Shown here in pieces: positions 7,736-15,779 of a stretch of 64,000 nucleotides of DNA. Below the pieces are notes generated by a model. The model saw only the letters and a program-made list of their open reading frames with translations. It searched no databases and had not been told where the DNA came from. This DNA is from Thermasporomyces sp036564245 (GTDB taxonomy: Bacteria > Actinomycetota > Actinomycetes > Propionibacteriales > Actinopolymorphaceae): positions 1-64,000 of the forward strand of contig DATCKU010000016.1 of assembly GCA_036564245.1 (NCBI GenBank), written 5' to 3'. Positions within the stretch are counted from its first letter, which is position 1. Every line of letters begins with the position of its first letter. A program made the translations under genes and the position numbers.

Positions 7736-9838
7736 ATGCTGATGGACCGCTACACCCTCGTCACCCGACACGGTATTCACCGCACCGCCGCTGACCCGCT
7801 CGAGCCGCTCTCGGTCGGCAACGGCGAATTCGCGTTCACGGTCGACGTCACCGGGCTGCAGAGCCTGGAGAGCTTTCACGCGAACGGAATGCGTCTGGGC
7901 ACTCAGGCTCAGTGGGCGTGGCACACCGCGCCGAACCCGCACGGCTACGCCCTGGCGGATTCGTACGAGACGTACGAAACGGCCGACGGCCGCCGCGTCG
8001 CGTACGCCACGACCGGACCGGACTACACCGACACCCCGATCTCCGACGCCGACTCCTCCACGTACTCACGGGCGAGACGAGCCCGGCAGTGGCTGCGGGA
8101 GAACCCCCACCGGATCGACCTCGGTCGGATCGGCTTCGTCCGGGCCGACGGACGACCGCTTCGCGTGGAGGAGCTGCACGGGATCAGCCAGCGTCTGGAC
8201 CTGTGGCGAGGCCGGATCGACAGCCGGTTCGAGCTCGACGGGAAGCCGGTCGAGGTGATCACGACCTGCGACCCTGAGCTCGACCTCATCGCGTGCCGGG
8301 TCACCTCGCCGCTCCTCGCGTCCGGTGAGCTCGCGGTCGTGGTGCGCTTCCCGTACGCCAATGCCGACTGGAGCGACCCGTGTGACTGGAACGCCGAGAA
8401 CCGCCACCACACCGAGGTCTCGATCCGAGGCTGCCGGGCCGACATCCGCCGAGTCCTCGACAACGACGTCCACCACGTAGGCCTCGCGTGGTCCCAGGGC
8501 GCCCGGCTGAAGCAGACCGGCCACCACGAGCTGATGCTCTTCGCCGAGGGTCTGCAGGTGCTGGACTTCACGGCAGGCTTCTCACCCACGCCACTGACGC
8601 CGACACCGCAGTCGGTGAACGCGACGCTGTCAGCGGCCGAGCAAGCCTGGGCGGAGTTCTGGGCTACGGGAGGACTGGTCGACTTCGCAGCGTGCACCGA
8701 CCCCCGCGCGGAGGAGCTGGAACGCCGGGTCGTGCTGTCGCAGTACCTCACCGCTGTGCACTGTGCCGGGTCGACACCTCCGCAGGAGACCGGCCTCGTG
8801 ACGAACAGCTGGCGTGGCAAGTTCCACCTGGAGATGCACTGGTGGCACGCGGCCCATTTCACGCTCTGGAACCATGCCTCGCTGCTCGAGCGCAGTTTGA
8901 GCTGGTACGAGCGGATCCTTCCGGTTGCGCACGACTGCGCACGGCAGCAGGGCTATGCCGGTGCCCGGTGGCCGAAGCAGGTGGGGCCGGACGGCCGGGA
9001 AAGCCCGAGCGACATCGGCGCCTTGCTGATCTGGCAGCAACCGCATCCGATCTACCTGTCGGAGCTTTTGTGGCGGGCCCGTCCGAGTCGGCGCACGCTC
9101 GAACGCTTTGCGTCGCTCGTGTTCGAGTCGGCGACGTTCATGGCGTCGTACGCCAGCTGGAACCCGAGCCGCGAGTGCTTCGAGCTCGGACCACCCCTGG
9201 TGTCGGCTCAGGAGAAGGGCTACCGCGACCGGCATATGGCGAAGAACCCGACGTTCGAGCTCAGCTACTGGCGATGGGGGCTGCAGACCGCGCAGGCGTG
9301 GCGGGAACGTCTGGGGCTTCCCCGCGTCGTGTTCTGGGACGCCGTGGCGAGCCAGCTCGCACCGCTACCGGTGCGTGACGGGGTCTACGTGGAGCTGGAG
9401 CATCCGGTCACCACCCTCGAAGGCCATCCGTCGATGGTCGGGGCGCTGGGATTCGTACCGGACACCGGTCTTGTGGACCACGAACGGATGCGCGCGACGT
9501 TGCGGCACGTCCTCGAGCACTGGGACTGGGCCGACACGTGGGGCTGGGACTACCCGCTGCTCGCCATGACGGCATGCCGGTCCGGCCTTCCGGAGCTCGC
9601 CGTGGAGGCGCTGCTGCTCGACACGCCGAAGAACCGCTATCTCGGCAACGGCCACAACTTCCAACGTGCGCAGACCTTGCCGCTCTACCTTCCCGGCAAC
9701 GGCGGGCTGCTCTACGCCGTCGCGATGATGGCCGCCGGTTGGGGTCGCGCACCAAACGACCCGGCGCCGGACGCTCCGGGCTTCCCGACCGAGGGCTGGC
9801 GAGGCGTACGTGTCAACGGCCTCACCCCCGCCCCCTGA
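7736..9838 (+). CDS. GH65-like (alpha/alpha)6-barrel glycosidase-type protein
   Basis: A 700-residue cytoplasmic protein without signal peptide. The N-terminal part looks beta-rich (LSVGNGEFAFTVDVTGLQ, typical of the start of such enzymes), and the C-terminal half is helical and aromatic (FHLEMHWWHAAHFTLWN, ALLIWQQPHPIYLSELLW), as in six-hairpin glycosidases of the GH65/GH95 type. I assign it to this fold by general resemblance, not by a recognised catalytic motif. It starts immediately after the stop of the oxidoreductase, so the pair probably handle one substrate. The TGA stop lies inside the first terminal repeat of the mobile-like element that follows. The family and activity are uncertain. 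Confidence 0.65.
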   Translation: MLMDRYTLVTRHGIHRTAADPLEPLSVGNGEFAFTVDVTGLQSLESFHANGMRLGTQAQWAWHTAPNPHGYALADSYETYETADGRRVAYATTGPDYTDTPISDADSSTYSRARRARQWLRENPHRIDLGRIGFVRADGRPLRVEELHGISQRLDLWRGRIDSRFELDGKPVEVITTCDPELDLIACRVTSPLLASGELAVVVRFPYANADWSDPCDWNAENRHHTEVSIRGCRADIRRVLDNDVHHVGLAWSQGARLKQTGHHELMLFAEGLQVLDFTAGFSPTPLTPTPQSVNATLSAAEQAWAEFWATGGLVDFAACTDPRAEELERRVVLSQYLTAVHCAGSTPPQETGLVTNSWRGKFHLEMHWWHAAHFTLWNHASLLERSLSWYERILPVAHDCARQQGYAGARWPKQVGPDGRESPSDIGALLIWQQPHPIYLSELLWRARPSRRTLERFASLVFESATFMASYASWNPSRECFELGPPLVSAQEKGYRDRHMAKNPTFELSYWRWGLQTAQAWRERLGLPRVVFWDAVASQLAPLPVRDGVYVELEHPVTTLEGHPSMVGALGFVPDTGLVDHERMRATLRHVLEHWDWADTWGWDYPLLAMTACRSGLPELAVEALLLDTPKNRYLGNGHNFQRAQTLPLYLPGNGGLLYAVAMMAAGWGRAPNDPAPDAPGFPTEGWRGVRVNGLTPAP

Positions 9839-9859
9839 CAAATGACCAGGCGTCACCTC

Positions 9860-9946
9860 TGACACTGACCACGCCTCAGCTCCGACAATGACCACGCATC
9901 CGGTGCTGCCTTGAGCTCTCCGCGGCGTCGACGCCATGTAAGGGTG
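9860..9946 (+). repeat. Left terminal inverted repeat (87 bp)
   Basis: Left arm of the MITE-like element. It contains TGACACTGACCACGCC (from 9860) and CGACAATGACCACGC (from 9883), then CTGCCTTGAGCTC. It pairs with 10401-10487 with eight mismatches. Confidence 0.8.
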
Positions 9947-10400
9947 TGAAAGTCCGTGGGATGTACGCGGACGTGGTACGCGGCCGCGTGTCGCGTTGCA
10001 CATCCAGGGATTCGCGGGATCCCGTTGAACTCCCGGCCCGTGTGGCTCGGCTTCGAGCCCGGCCTGTATGGCTCGTTCAGCTAAGCACGGCTTTCTGCAA
10101 CTCCACGATCCGTATGGGCATTCAGCCCGACGATCTTCTCCGAACAGCCTGCTTAGGAGACAGCTCGGCGGGTGTTCACGCGCACCGCGTACGCCTCGTA
10201 CATCGTCGCCCCGCCAGGACGGCGGTAGCCGCGCCACTGACCACAGCCACCGAACGCCGCGTCACTGCCCGCCCCTGCGTGCCGCAGCGCAGCAACTACC
10301 GAGCCTCGCATCTCTCGAACGCTGCATCCATGCGCCATATCTGAACGCCGCATCCCAGGCCAGCACGTCTGAGCGGCCATGATCCTGACGCGGATTTTTC

Positions 10401-10487
10401 CACCCCCACACGGCGTCGAGGCCGCGGGGAGCTCAAGGCAGCACCCGATGCGTGGTCATTGTCGGAGCTGAGGCGTGGTCATTGTCG
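10401..10487 (-). repeat. Right terminal inverted repeat (87 bp)
   Basis: Right arm of the MITE-like element, reverse complement of 9860-9946. It overlaps the last codons of miaB; the miaB stop TGA (10479-10481) is part of the AATGACCACG core. Confidence 0.8.
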
Positions 10488-11993
10488 AGGGGGCAGGGAG
10501 GGCATGCCCAGCAGCACTCGGCGATCCTCTCGACCTGCGTCTGCGTTGTGCCGGGCTTCCCACACATCGCCGGCCCGGGTCCTGCGGACGCCGAGCACCG
10601 GGCCCTCGGCGAGCAGGTGATGCGGCGCAGCTCGCGTGATTTTGACGCGGACGAAATCGCCGGGGCGAATCGCCGCACGCTCCCCATCCGCCAGAACCGG
10701 GGTGAAGTGGACCAATCGGTTGTCCGGCGCCCGACCGCTCATCCGCGCGGTCGCCGCGTCCTTGCGCCCCTCGCCCTCGGCGACGAGCACCTCGAGCTCC
10801 CGCCCGACCTGCGCGGTGTTCTCGGCCAGCGCGATCTCCTCGACCAGCGCGACGAGTCGCTCGTACCGCTCCTGCACCACCGGCTTCGGCACCTGGTTGG
10901 GCATCTCCGCCGCCGGCGTGCCAGGACGCTTCGAGTACTGGAAGGTGAACGCCCCTGCGAACCGGGCCTCCCGCACGACGTGCAGCGTCTCCTCGAAGTC
11001 CGCCTCGGTCTCCCCCGGGAAGCCCACGATGATGTCGGTCGTGATCGCGGCGTCGGGCATCGCCTCGCGCACCTTGCGGACGATTTCGAGGTAGCGCGCC
11101 TGGCGGTACGAACGCCGCATGGCACGCAGCACCGCATCCGAGCCGGACTGCAGCGGCATGTGGAGCTGGTGCATGACGTTCGGCGTCTCGGCCATCGCGG
11201 CGATCACGTCGTCGGTGAAGTCGCGCGGATGCGGCGAGGTGAAGCGCACGCGTTCCAGACCCTCGATCTCACCGCACGCCCGCAGCAGCTTGCCGAACGC
11301 GAACCGGTCGCCGAACTCCACGCCGTACGCATTGACGTTCTGCCCCAGCAACGTCACCTCGAGTACGCCTTCGGCGACCAACGCCTTGATCTCGGCAAGG
11401 ACATCGCCGGGCCGGCGGTCCTTCTCCCTGCCACGCAAGGCGGGCACGATGCAGAAGGTGCAGGTGTTGTTGCACCCCACGCTGATCGCCACCCATGCGG
11501 CGTACGGCGACTCGCGTCGGGTCGGCAGCGTCGAGGGGAACGTCTCGAGGTACTCGGCAATCTCCACCTGCGCCTCGCCCAACACCCGCGCCCGCTCCAG
11601 CAGGACCGGCAGGGAGCCGATGTTGTGTGTGCCGAAGACGACGTCGACCCACGGCGCCCGCCGCAGGATCTCGCCCCGGTCCTTCTGAGCCAGGCACCCA
11701 CCGACTGCGATCTGCATGCCGGGCCGCTGCCGCTTGACCGGCGCGAGGAGGCCGAGGTTGCCGTAGAGCCGGTTGTCGGCGTTCTCGCGCACAGCACAGG
11801 TGTTGAACACCACGACATCGGCCTCGTCCCCGTTGCGAGCACGTACGTAGCCCGCCTGTTCCAGCAGCCCGGCCAGCCGCTCGGAGTCGTGCACGTTCAT
11901 CTGGCAGCCGAACGTGCGCACGTCGTACGTGCGGCGGGCGGACGGGCCGCTCGGCGCGTCGGTGTCAGCGAGGAGTTGGTTGCCGTACGTCAT
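10479..11993 (-). CDS. miaB: tRNA-2-methylthio-N6-dimethylallyladenosine synthase
   Basis: A radical-SAM iron-sulfur enzyme that methylthiolates position 37 of tRNAs reading UNN codons. The protein of 504 residues has the N-terminal UPF0004 domain (TYDVRTFGCQMNVHDSERL, with further cysteines in FNTCAVRENA and VGGCLAQ), the radical-SAM motif CNNTCTFCIVP, and a C-terminal TRAM domain (VGRELEVLVAEGEGR). ATG 11993 begins MTYGNQLL and is preferred over an upstream ATG that would add 45 residues of no family character. The last codons (PPRQ, stop) lie in the repeat arm of the adjacent MITE-like element. It is divergent from gluABCD, an arrangement common in actinobacteria. Confidence 0.96.
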   Translation of the reverse strand: MTYGNQLLADTDAPSGPSARRTYDVRTFGCQMNVHDSERLAGLLEQAGYVRARNGDEADVVVFNTCAVRENADNRLYGNLGLLAPVKRQRPGMQIAVGGCLAQKDRGEILRRAPWVDVVFGTHNIGSLPVLLERARVLGEAQVEIAEYLETFPSTLPTRRESPYAAWVAISVGCNNTCTFCIVPALRGREKDRRPGDVLAEIKALVAEGVLEVTLLGQNVNAYGVEFGDRFAFGKLLRACGEIEGLERVRFTSPHPRDFTDDVIAAMAETPNVMHQLHMPLQSGSDAVLRAMRRSYRQARYLEIVRKVREAMPDAAITTDIIVGFPGETEADFEETLHVVREARFAGAFTFQYSKRPGTPAAEMPNQVPKPVVQERYERLVALVEEIALAENTAQVGRELEVLVAEGEGRKDAATARMSGRAPDNRLVHFTPVLADGERAAIRPGDFVRVKITRAAPHHLLAEGPVLGVRRTRAGDVWEARHNADAGREDRRVLLGMPSLPPRQ

Positions 11994-12246
11994 GACGGGT
12001 CCAGCGTACGGCGTGGGTCGCGCCGCCTCGCGCGAGGCCGTGCAGCGGTAGCCGGGCGGTAGCCCGAGGCTCCGTTCACACGATCGGCCAGACTGTACGC
12101 TCCACACAGACACGAAGACGATATGCATCCATTCATGTGCATAACGTCACGATTCCATACCGGCTGGCGATCATTCGCGTCAGTCGGGTTACGGTTCGGC
12201 GCGGCCATCTCGCGCACAGCCGGGAAGAAAGGTAGCTTGCCCTGTC
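11994..12246. promoter_or_regulatory. Divergent promoter region miaB / gluA
   Basis: These 253 bases separate the divergent genes. A short inverted repeat TATGCA (12122-12127) / TGCATA (12138-12143) lies in the more AT-rich part and may be an operator for the glutamate uptake operon. No promoter boxes are certain. Confidence 0.35.
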
Positions 12247-13071
12247 ATGACTGACACGAGCGATGTGCCAGCCCGGGGGACGAACGCCGGAGCCCACGAC
12301 CCGACCGCGTCAGCTGCGACCGGGCGGGGAAACGGGCGCCCGTTGGTGGTCTTGGAGAACGTGAACAAGTACTTCGGCGACTTGCACGTGCTCCGGAACA
12401 TCAATCTCAGGATCAACGTTGGCGAGGTCGTCGTGGTGATCGGCCCATCCGGATCGGGCAAGTCGACGCTCTGTCGCACGATCAACCGCCTCGAGCCGAT
12501 CGACTCCGGCGAGATCTGGCTCGACGGTCAGAAGCTGCCCGAGGAAGGCAAGGCGCTCGCCCAGCTCCGAGCCGACGTCGGAATGGTCTTCCAGTCGTTC
12601 AACCTCTTCCAGCACAAGACCGTGCTGGAGAACGTCACGCTCGGACCCATCAAGGTGCGCAAGCGGCCACGCCAGGAGGCGGAGGAGAAGGCGCGACAGC
12701 TTCTCCAGCGGGTCGGTGTGGCTGACCAGGCCAACAAGTATCCGGCGCAGCTGTCCGGTGGTCAGCAGCAACGGGTGGCCATCGCCCGAGCACTTGCCAT
12801 GGATCCCAAGGTCATCCTCTTCGATGAGCCGACCTCCGCGCTCGACCCGGAGATGATCAAAGAGGTCCTCGACGTCATGGTCGACCTCGCCCAAGGCGGC
12901 ATGACGATGGTCGTGGTGACCCATGAGATGGGCTTCGCGCGCAACGCGGCGGATCGGGTCGCCTTCATGGCAGACGGTCAGATCGTCGAGGAACGCACGC
13001 CGCAGGAGTTCTTCACGAACCCGCAATCCGCACGAGCAAAGGATTTCCTATCAAAGATCTTGCAGCACTAG
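12247..13071 (+). CDS. gluA: Glutamate ABC transporter, ATP-binding protein
   Basis: The ATPase subunit of a polar-amino-acid uptake system. Of 274 residues, Walker A is GPSGSGKST at 66-74, the signature is LSGGQQQR near 170, and Walker B is VILFDEP followed by TSALDPEM. This matches the GlnQ/GluA family. The first 30 residues form an N-terminal extension rich in Ala/Thr; a TTG near residue 33 could be the true start, since family members usually have about 245-260 residues and the ribosome-binding site at ATG 12247 is weak. It is the first gene of gluABCD. The neighbourhood of recA-recX and miaB supports the glutamate assignment, as in corynebacteria and streptomycetes. Confidence 0.93.
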   Translation: MTDTSDVPARGTNAGAHDPTASAATGRGNGRPLVVLENVNKYFGDLHVLRNINLRINVGEVVVVIGPSGSGKSTLCRTINRLEPIDSGEIWLDGQKLPEEGKALAQLRADVGMVFQSFNLFQHKTVLENVTLGPIKVRKRPRQEAEEKARQLLQRVGVADQANKYPAQLSGGQQQRVAIARALAMDPKVILFDEPTSALDPEMIKEVLDVMVDLAQGGMTMVVVTHEMGFARNAADRVAFMADGQIVEERTPQEFFTNPQSARAKDFLSKILQH

Positions 13072-13181
13072 GACCCGAGCGATATCGATGCAGGACGAAC
13101 CCTGGCAATCGATGAGTATTGGCCCGGGACGGATCCCCGGGACCTGAGAAGAGAACGGGACATCTTTAAGAGAGGGACGTT

Positions 13182-14057
13182 ATGCGAGTGAGCAGGCTAC
13201 GGCTGCTGGGGGCCGGCGCAGTCGCTGCGTTGGCGCTCAGTGCCTGTGGTACGAACAGCGGCGGCGTCGACGTCGAGGTCGTAGAGAACCCTCAGTTCGC
13301 CGAGGGTACGACGATGGCGAGGCTGGCCGAGCAGGGCAAGATCACGATCGGGGTCAAGTTCGACCAGCCCGGCATCGGCTACCTCGAGCCCGGAGCCGAC
13401 GAGCCGACCGGCTTCGACATCGAGATCGGCAAGATCATCGCTGGCAAGCTCGGCATCCCGCCGGAGAACATCGAGTGGAAGGAAACAGTCTCGGACAACC
13501 GGGAGCCGTTCCTGCAGCGAGGCACCGTCGACATCGTGGTGGCGTCGTACTCCATCACTGACGAGCGTCGTGCCGTGGTCGGCCAGGCTGGACCGTACTA
13601 CGTCACGGGCCAGCAGCTCCTGGTCCGTGAGGAGGACAAGGACACCATCAACGACCCGAAGCAGCTCGCCGACGTCAAGACCTGCTCGGTGAAGGGCTCG
13701 ACCTCGCTCGACCGCGTGGTGCAGGACTACGGTGCGAACCCCGTGCCGTTCGACACCTACTCCGCCTGCGTGGAGCAGCTGCTCAACGGCTCGGTTGATG
13801 CCGTCACCACCGACGGGGCGATCCTGCTCGGCTACGCCGCGCAGCGTCCGGACGAGCTCGAGGTCGTCGGCCCGGTGTTCACCGAGGAGCGCTACGGCAT
13901 CGGCTACAAGCACGGTGACACCGAGATGTGCAAGTTCCTCACCCAGACCATCAACGAGGCGATCGAGGACGGCACGTGGGCCAAGGCCTTCGAGGCGACG
14001 CTCGGCCAGTCGGGTGTCGAGACTCCGAAGCCGCCGAAGCCGGATCCCTGCGAGTAG
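13182..14057 (+). CDS. gluB: Glutamate-binding lipoprotein of ABC transporter
   Basis: The extracellular solute-binding subunit, 291 residues. A signal peptide with lipobox LALSAC places the lipidated cysteine at residue 22. The mature part is a family-3 solute-binding domain (ITIGVKFDQPGIGY, TGFDIEIGKIIAGKLG, VDIVVASYSITDERRAVV). AGAGGGACGTT precedes the ATG. It follows gluA after about 110 bases and is followed by a strong hairpin, which probably keeps binding-protein mRNA more abundant than the permease genes. Confidence 0.94.
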   Translation: MRVSRLRLLGAGAVAALALSACGTNSGGVDVEVVENPQFAEGTTMARLAEQGKITIGVKFDQPGIGYLEPGADEPTGFDIEIGKIIAGKLGIPPENIEWKETVSDNREPFLQRGTVDIVVASYSITDERRAVVGQAGPYYVTGQQLLVREEDKDTINDPKQLADVKTCSVKGSTSLDRVVQDYGANPVPFDTYSACVEQLLNGSVDAVTTDGAILLGYAAQRPDELEVVGPVFTEERYGIGYKHGDTEMCKFLTQTINEAIEDGTWAKAFEATLGQSGVETPKPPKPDPCE

Positions 14058-14066
14058 CGAGGCCTT

Positions 14067-14103
14067 GCGTGGTGCCCGGCGTAGCTCGAGCCGGGCACCA
14101 CGC
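14067..14103 (+). terminator. Intra-operon hairpin between gluB and gluC
   Basis: Arms GCGTGGTGCCCGGC (14067-14080) and GCCGGGCACCACGC (14090-14103) are perfect 14 bp complements with a nine-base loop, ten bases after the gluB stop. No T-run follows. It is likely a partial terminator or mRNA-stabilising stem between binding protein and permeases. Confidence 0.7.
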
Positions 14104-14176
14104 TCGTTGCCGACTTACCGCAGAACCTGGCCTAGCCTGGTGTGCCCGTGCGGACGAAAGGTGAGGAAACGCTCTC

Positions 14177-14824
14177 GTGTACTGGCAGGAACTCGTCTCC
14201 CGGCTGTGGTCGGGATTCAGCGTCACGCTCGAGCTGCTCGCGTGGTCGCTGCTCTTCGCCACCATCGTGGGTACGTTGCTCGCGGCCATGCGCGTGTCGC
14301 CCGTGCCACCGCTGCGGGCCTTCGGCTCAAGTTACGTGACCTTGCTCCGTAACACACCGCTCGTCGTGGTCTTCATCATCGTGGTGTTCGGGTTCCCCCA
14401 GCTCGGCATCCTTCGTGGGCAGTACTTCTGGCTCGCGGTGGTTGCGCTCTCGTCGTACACCGCGTCGTTCGTCTGCGAAGTGGTGCGCTCCGGCATCAAC
14501 ACGATCCATGCGGGACAGATCGAGGCGGCTCGTTCGCTTGGCATGACGTTCGGGCAGGCGCTGCGCCTGGTCGTGCTCCCGCAAGCTTTCCGAGCAGCGA
14601 TCCCGCCGCTGGCGAGCGTCTACATCGCCTTGACCAAGAACACCTCGGTCGCCTCGGCGTTCGGTGTCGTGGAAGCGACGTACCAGCTCACCAGGCTCAA
14701 CAAGGACTTCCCCGGCACGCTGATCTACAACTTCTGCGGTATCGCGGCCGGTTACATCGTCATCGTCTTCGTCATCTCGGCGGTGGCGGCGCGGTTCGAG
14801 CGGCGAGTGGGGGTGGCTCGGTGA
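14177..14824 (+). CDS. gluC: Glutamate ABC transporter permease
   Basis: An inner-membrane permease of 215 residues with about five hydrophobic segments and the EAA-type loop (EAARSLGMTFGQALRLVVLPQAFR) that contacts the ATPase. The His/Glu/Gln permease family start (YWQELVSRLWSGFSVTLEL) is typical. The start is GTG at 14177, preceded by AGGTGAGGAAAC. Its last four bases overlap gluD, so the two permeases are translationally coupled and probably form a heterodimer. Confidence 0.93.
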   Translation: MYWQELVSRLWSGFSVTLELLAWSLLFATIVGTLLAAMRVSPVPPLRAFGSSYVTLLRNTPLVVVFIIVVFGFPQLGILRGQYFWLAVVALSSYTASFVCEVVRSGINTIHAGQIEAARSLGMTFGQALRLVVLPQAFRAAIPPLASVYIALTKNTSVASAFGVVEATYQLTRLNKDFPGTLIYNFCGIAAGYIVIVFVISAVAARFERRVGVAR

Positions 14825-15669
14825 GCGCAGTTCTCTTCGACGTGCCCGGGCCCAAGGCACGCGTCCGCCACCGCATCTACACAGTCGTCGGGCTAGCCGG
14901 ACTCGCGGCCGTCCTCGCCTGGGTCCTGTGGACCCTGTGGCAGAAGGAGCAGATCACTCCAGACAAGTGGACGGCGTTCGGCAACCCGCGGATTCTCGGG
15001 GCGCTCGTCCAGGGGATGGGTGTCACACTCGTGACGGCGGCCGCAGCCATCGCGCTGGCGGTAGCCTACGGAGCGGTCTTCGCCTTCGGCCGGCTTTCCG
15101 ATCACGCCATCCTGCGCGTGCCGAGCGTCGCGATCGTGGAGTTCTTCCGAGCCGTCCCGCTCGTGCTGCTCATTCTCTTCATCTTCCTCGGCATCGGGAA
15201 CGTGATCGGGACCTTCTGGTCACTGGTCCTGGGCCTCACGCTCTACAACGGATCGGTGCTCGCCGAGATCTTCCGGGCCGGAATCCTCGCCGTTCCTCGC
15301 GGGCAGAGCGAAGCGGGATACGCCCTGGGCATGCGCAAGTACCAGGTGATGACCGAGATCCTGTCACCGCAGGCGGTGCGCGCGATGCTCCCCGCCATCA
15401 TCAGCCAGTGCATCGTGGCCCTCAAGGACACCGCACTCGGCTACATCATCGCGGCACCGGGCGTGACACGGATCGGCCAGCTGATCTTCATCAATCCGCT
15501 CTACCGCAACCCGCTAGCGGTCGGGATCGTCATCGCCGCGTTCTTCATCGTCGTCAACTACGCGCTCTCCAAGCTCGCGGAATGGGTCGAAGCGCGGATG
15601 CGGCGGAGGGGTACGACTCCCCTTCCTGCGCGCGCGGCCAACATTCCCGACGAGTCCGCGCTGACCTGA
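14821..15669 (+). CDS. gluD: Glutamate ABC transporter permease
   Basis: Second permease of the system, 282 residues, starting at GTG 14821 in a GTGA overlap with the gluC stop. It has an N-terminal membrane segment (VVGLAGLAAVLAWVLW), an extended periplasmic piece, then the permease core with SEAGYALGMRKYQVMTEILSPQAVR as the EAA loop. The longer N-terminus compared with gluC is usual for GluD. A hairpin follows at 15718. Confidence 0.93.
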   Translation: MSAVLFDVPGPKARVRHRIYTVVGLAGLAAVLAWVLWTLWQKEQITPDKWTAFGNPRILGALVQGMGVTLVTAAAAIALAVAYGAVFAFGRLSDHAILRVPSVAIVEFFRAVPLVLLILFIFLGIGNVIGTFWSLVLGLTLYNGSVLAEIFRAGILAVPRGQSEAGYALGMRKYQVMTEILSPQAVRAMLPAIISQCIVALKDTALGYIIAAPGVTRIGQLIFINPLYRNPLAVGIVIAAFFIVVNYALSKLAEWVEARMRRRGTTPLPARAANIPDESALT

Positions 15670-15717
15670 TCGGCCAGATCCAGACCGAAGCCGGCCAGCC
15701 GCGTCGACGCGGCACGA

Positions 15718-15757
15718 GGGTGAGGGCATGCTGAGCGATTGCCCGCAACCCTCACCC
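15718..15757 (+). terminator. Probable terminator after gluD
   Basis: GGGTGAGGG (15718-15726) pairs with CCCTCACCC (15749-15757); an inner pairing GGGCA/TGCCC competes. It lies about 50 bases past the gluD stop and ends in CTTGT, with no T-run. It separates gluABCD from the following secreted hydrolase. Confidence 0.5.
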
Positions 15758-15779
15758 TTGTCTCACGGAAGACCTCGCC

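Larger units (their letters stand above)
9836..10487. mobile_element. MITE-like element with 87 bp terminal inverted repeats
   Basis: Bases 9860-9946 and 10401-10487 are reverse complements without gaps and match at 79 of 87 positions. Each arm contains two copies of a roughly 23 bp subrepeat with core YGACAATGACCACG; the left side has a third, outer copy from 9836 (TGACAAATGACCAGG). Repeated subterminal motifs at both ends resemble IS21-family ends, but the interior of about 450 bases encodes no transposase or ATPase motif, so it would be non-autonomous or decayed. It sits exactly between two genes: the left end supplies the stop codon of the plus-strand gene and the right end supplies the stop of miaB. 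No clear target duplication was seen. The IS21 link is inference. Confidence 0.7.

Noticed and set aside
9946..10344. Short open frames inside the MITE-like element
   Set aside because: Translations are Arg/Ala-rich, show no transposase or ATPase motif and have no ribosome-binding sites.
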